From Dugong dugon (Eukaryota > Chordata > Mammalia > Sirenia > Dugongidae): a stretch of 64,000 nt of DNA. Within the stretch, counting starts at the first letter, position 1. Every line of letters starts with the position of its first letter. The notes under the pieces are model-generated. The model had not been told where the DNA came from, searched no databases, and saw only the letters and a program-made list of their open reading frames with translations. The DNA lies in NCBI GenBank assembly GCA_030035585.1, contig CM057462.1, positions 65,010,734 to 65,074,733 of the forward strand, written 5' to 3'. Position numbers and translations under genes: made by a program. This document shows, piece after piece, positions 37,047 through 64,000 of this stretch.

Positions 37047-37344
37047 TTAGACAACCTCATAAAATTAAACTTCACATCCTCCCACCTCTTACCCTTAATA
37101 TCCTCATCTTTTGGTTGAAGAATAGGGCTTGAGAGAGGGAAGGAGAAATCAAAGGGTAAACTGCAACACTTAACAAGGTACTTCCAATCAAAGCAGAGCC
37201 AAATCATTTTCCCAAACTGGCATTCTGCAGAACAGTCTTCCAGAAAGTGTTGATAGGTCTGTTCGGGGCAAAGAGTGTGCGAACGCCAAGACTTCTATGC
37301 ACAAACAATGTGGGAAATGGTAGATCAGATTACGGTTAGTTTTT

Positions 37345-37350
37345 TTTATT
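37345..37350 (-). terminator. PPT1: PPT1 possible proximal poly(A) signal
   Basis: AATAAA on the minus strand inside the 3' UTR, next to a T run on the plus strand. It may give an alternative shorter transcript. Confidence 0.45.
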
Positions 37351-38339
37351 GTAACAGGAATTCTTAGAGTCCTTAATACTCTAATGGGAGTTGATCTCCA
37401 AGAGGAGAAAGTATAAAGCCTTTCTCAAGCTTTTTGAGTGAACTTTTTTTTTTTCCCACAGAGCACATTACAAACGGTATGCTGGTAAGTATGTATGATA
37501 TTTGGAGATGGAAGTTAGAAAGCCTGTCTCTTCACATTTTCCCACCCATTCTCTGCTAAAGCCAGCAGCAGTGACTAGAGTCCAGACCACTAGTCATACA
37601 AAGAAACCAGGGACAGGTTTAGTCAAGGAAGGAATGTGAAGAATCACTATCTCCTCATTTTTCACTTCCACTCCTACCACCGCCCCAGCTACAAGATGTA
37701 CGTTCCCTCCCTTAAGCAACCCAACTGAGTGCTACTCCCCTCTTGTGTCAGAGTGACTAATTTCATCACTACCTGAGACAAAGTGAGTGCTACAGAGGCA
37801 AGATGGGGGCAAGTGGAATTTGTCTAGTAATTGCTAGGACACCACAGAAGGCGACATATTATCTAAGCAATACTTTCCCAAGCACACATTAAATCTCCAC
37901 CAGCAAAACTGAGCATTTACAGGACTCAGGCCCAGGTACTCGCCTTTTCTCTTGGCTTGAGATGTGATCAGACTTCTGAATCCCCCAGAAAAGGTGTCTG
38001 CCTTTAGGATCTATTTCATGGCTTTAGTTCAGTCTCCTCTGGGCCTGGCACTGACCTGCAGCAGACTCCCTTTCCTAAGACTGAGCTTGACCACACGGAA
38101 GGGTTGTAAAGTTGTCTCCGTGGTTATTAGCTAATTAAATTTGCATTCAACACCATATGGTGATAGGATAAGCAAAGGATAAGATTCAGATCTTTCCAAG
38201 GAGGGCATGTTAAGATGATGACAGGAGAAGGATTAGTTGCAAGCTAGATATGAGCTCAGGTTTGGGCATGAAAGGAACTGTCTCCCACAGGTTTGGAAGT
38301 GAAGGGGCTCCCTGAGCTCTGGTGCAGATGGCAGGAGTT

Positions 38340-61214
<22,875 letters not shown>

Positions 61215-61569
61215 CTGCAGTGGTAACAGACAAATGTTCATTCATTCAATAATCAAGTATTCAATACCCACTATGGACAAGGCATTGTGAAAACACACAA
61301 CAAACAAGAGTCAGACTCTGATTTCACTTTCTTGTTGCTTAAAAAGGTAACATATTGAGAGCTAGTGCTGTAACGAGCTTCCTCAGGGTGCTCTCACTCT
61401 TTTCTGCCTCAGGACTGCTGCACCTGCTCTTTCCCTGGGATGTGCTTCCCTTGCTGCTTCCCATGGCTGGGTTCATTCTCATCTCTCAGGTCTTTGCTTA
61501 AAGAAGCTAAGTATCTATCTAAAGAGCACCCTTCTCCCATCCCCTTCCCCCACATCCAGTTATACTCCC

Positions 61570-61830
61570 ATCCTCATAAAACTCATCAATAACATTTTTT
61601 GAGAACCAGTCATAGTTCTGAGCATATATGGACAGTGATTAATTTAATCCTGACAACCACTCTGTGAAACAGACATCATTATTTAAAGATAGGAAACTTT
61701 AAAACATAGAGGTTAAATAAAAAACTTGTCCAAAGGTAGACAGTAAGTGGTAGAGCCAGGGCTTGAACACAAGCACTTTGTCTACAGAGCCCACACCTTT
61801 AGCCACTATAGCCACTAAACTGTCTCTCAA
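61570..61830 (+). mobile_element. MIR SINE remnant
   Basis: taatcctgacaaccactctg, agataggaaactttaaaac, gtagagccagggcttgaaca match the MIR core in order. In PPT1 intron 4. Confidence 0.6.
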
Positions 61831-62636
61831 ATATTATCCTGGTGTTTTTTTTTTTCCCCCTTTACCACAGTTACCACTATCTGTGCATATTCTGTTTATT
61901 TGTTTACTTCTTTCATGACTGTTCTCCTCCCACTAGAATGAATGCTTCATGAAGATAGGGACCTTGTCTGTCTTTTCTTGGGATATAGCAGGCGCTCAAT
62001 AAATACCTGAATGAATGAATGAAAAGGCTGTTTTTACCAACTTGCATTTGTATAATATTGTACTTTTAAAAAGCAGTTTCCTATTATTTCACCTAATTCT
62101 CCCAGAAGTCCCATAAGATGGGCAGTCATATTTTAGTTCCCCTCCTCTGTGAAAGGGACCTAAGATACCAAATTGCTTGCCTGTGAATAACAGTTAATGG
62201 GGCGAATCCAGTTTCCTGATTATAAGCAGAATCCCCTGCCCCTATATTATACCAGCTAATAGCTATAGCCATTGTAACAGACAGAAAATTCTATTGCGAA
62301 GATATACCCTTCCCCAAAAGTATATAACTCTGCTTAAACAGAAAACCTGTTGTTTTTCAAAGGGTTTGATCTCTACTGTTAATTTTATAGACAAAAAAGC
62401 TTAGGCACTAAGTTTCAACAGGACATCACGTATGTCAGGAAACAGGAAAGGTCATTAGATTTCCCTATCTCCGCAACTGCCACCTGCCACGTGGCTGCAA
62501 CTACCTCACCTCCACGAAATCCAATCAATTAAAGTGGAGAGAAGTAGACCGCCACCTAATGCACCACCTGTGCTTCAGGTCTCTGGAATCCTAAATCTCA
62601 TCCTATTTCCTCATTAATGCTGGCTAGTTTGAGCAA

Positions 62637-62752
62637 GGAGCCCTGGTGGTGCAGTGGTTAAAGCCCTCGACTGCCAACTAAAAGGTCGGTGTTTCCAATC
62701 CACCAGCCACTCTGTGGGAGAAAGATGTGGCAGTCTGCTCCCAGTGAAGATT
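62637..62752 (+). mobile_element. AfroSINE, 5' half, cut by RTE
   Basis: Plus copy from aaggagccctggtggtgc to cagtgaagatt, broken at the same internal point as the SINE at 48623. The other half lies beyond the window. Confidence 0.9.
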
Positions 62753-64000
62753 GTTGTTGTTGTTGTTAGGTGCTGTCGAGTTGGTTCGGACTCACAGCAA
62801 CCCTGTGCACTACAGAACAAAACACTGCCTGGTCCTGTGCCATCCTCATGATCATTGTTATGCTTCAGCCCATTGTTGCAGCCACTGTGTCAATCCACCT
62901 CGTTGAGGGTCTTGTTCTTTTTCGCTGACCCTATACTTTACTAAGCATGATGTCCTTCTCCAGCGACTGATGCCTCCTGACAATGTGTCAAAAGCATGCA
63001 AGACATAGTCTCGCCGTCCTTGCTTCTAAGGAGTGTTCTGGTTGTATTTCTTCCAAGACAGACTTCTTCGTTCTTTTGGCAGTCCATGGGATATTCACTA
63101 TTCTTCACCAATGCCACAATTCAAAGGCAACAATTCTTCTTTCGTCTTCCTTATTCATCGTCCAGCTCTCGCATGCATGTGAGATGACTGAAAATACCAT
63201 GGCTTGGCAAGGGAGAATGAAGAGAACAGGACACAAGGGAAAGATGAGTCAAACGGACTAATGGACCACAGCTACCAAGGCCTCCACCAGACTGAGGCCA
63301 GTACAGCTAGATGGTGCCCGGCTACCACCACTGACTACTCTGACCGGGATCACAACAGAGGGTTCTGGACAGAGCTGGAGAAGGATGCAGAACAAAATTC
63401 TAACACGCACAAAAAAGACCAGATTTACTGGCCTGAAAGAGACTGGAGAAACCCCGAGAGTATGGCCCCCAGACACCCTTTTAGTTCAGTGGTGAAGTCA
63501 CTTCTGAGGTTCACCGTTCAGCTGGGGATTGGTCAGCCCCATAAAACAAAATGGGACTAATGAGGCACAGCAGACCAGGGACAAGGACTAGAAGGCAGAA
63601 GGGGACAGGAAAGCTGGTGATAGGGAACCCAGGGTCGAGAAGGGAGAGTATTAACATGTCATGGGGTTACTAACGAATGTCATAAAACAATATGTGTACT
63701 GACTGTTTAATAAGAAACTATTTGTTCTGTAAACCTTCACCTAAAGTACAATTTAAAAAAATACTATGGCTTGGGTCAGGTTCACCTTAGTCTTCAAGGT
63801 GACATCTTTGCTTTTCAACACTTTAAAGAGGTCTTTTGCAGAAGATTCGCCCAGTGCAATGTGTCTTTTGATTTCCTGACTGCTGCTTCCATGGATATTG
63901 ATTGTGGATCTAAGTAAAATGAAATCCTTGACAACTTCATGCTTTTCTCCGTTTATCATGTGTTGCTTATTGATCCACTTGTGAGGATTTTTGTGTCTTT
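62753..64000 (-). mobile_element. RTE LINE carrying an L1 3' end (runs off the window)
   Basis: It begins with (gtt)n and ggtgctgtcgagttggttcg, the reverse of the RTE tail, and continues through the C-terminal RTE region. It is interrupted at 63208-63757 and resumes to 64000. Confidence 0.9.
63208..63757 (+). mobile_element. L1 3' end nested in RTE
   Basis: It matches the 3' UTR at 50270-50776 (ggaccacagctaccaaggcc, gatggtgcccggctaccacc, ctaaagtacaatttaaaaaa). The flanks share aaatacYatggcttgg, a target duplication of about 16 bp with one change. Confidence 0.83.

Larger units (their letters stand above)
37025..38339 (-). other. PPT1: PPT1 3' untranslated region
   Basis: About 1.3 kb lies between the stop codon and the distal poly(A) signal, free of recent mobile elements. 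A nearer AATAAA (minus strand, 37345-37350) would give a UTR about 320 nt shorter. The end is inferred. Confidence 0.75.
61215..64000 (-). other. PPT1: PPT1 intron 4 (continues past the window)
   Basis: It contains L2/MIR-type remnants (about 61390-62010 and 62070-62260), a half AfroSINE (62637-62752) and a minus-strand RTE carrying a plus-strand L1 3' end (62753-64000). Exon 4 is not reached. Confidence 0.7.

Overview
This is a mammalian nuclear window, and the repeats point to an afrotherian, most likely an elephant or another paenungulate. The evidence is many copies of a tRNA-derived SINE of AfroSINE type (head 'gagccctggtggcacag', tail 'ctatgagtcggaatc'), several RTE/BovB-type LINE copies whose tail matches that SINE, and L1 3' ends of an unfamiliar lineage. 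Two host genes are recognised and lie tail to tail, as CAP1 and PPT1 do on human 1p34.2. Species and repeat-family names rest on memory of consensus sequences, not on a search.

Layout. 1-8400: upstream intergenic DNA with L2/MIR remnants, two MaLR LTR fossils, AfroSINEs, a 5'-truncated RTE LINE and a recent 0.18 kb tandem duplication. 8400-9600: GC- and CpG-rich promoter with GC boxes and three ETS-type sites, then the untranslated first exon of CAP1. 9269-25025: about 15.8 kb first intron filled with SINEs, L1 3' ends and older repeats. 25039-35862: twelve coding exons of CAP1 (+ strand) that join in frame to a 474-residue protein; the 3' UTR ends near 36960. 37025-61214 and beyond: PPT1 on the minus strand. 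Its last five exons (5-9) are present; exons 1-4 lie beyond the right edge.

PPT1 intron 5 is about 18 kb and holds the most unusual sequence: a twin-primed RTE inside a MaLR LTR, an RTE inside an AfroSINE that itself carries two L1 insertions, and a 3.5 kb GC/GA-rich 12-bp minisatellite (52076-55617). The minisatellite is open in several frames on both strands, forms G-quadruplex motifs on the plus strand, and would appear in PPT1 pre-mRNA as a nearly A-free and wholly AG-free pyrimidine tract.

CAP1 (actin turnover) and PPT1 (lysosomal depalmitoylation) do not share a pathway. Their link here is positional: poly(A) signals on opposite strands put the two transcript ends only about 60-75 bp apart. 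I found no CRISPR array, operon, stand-alone RNA gene or unknown multi-gene system.
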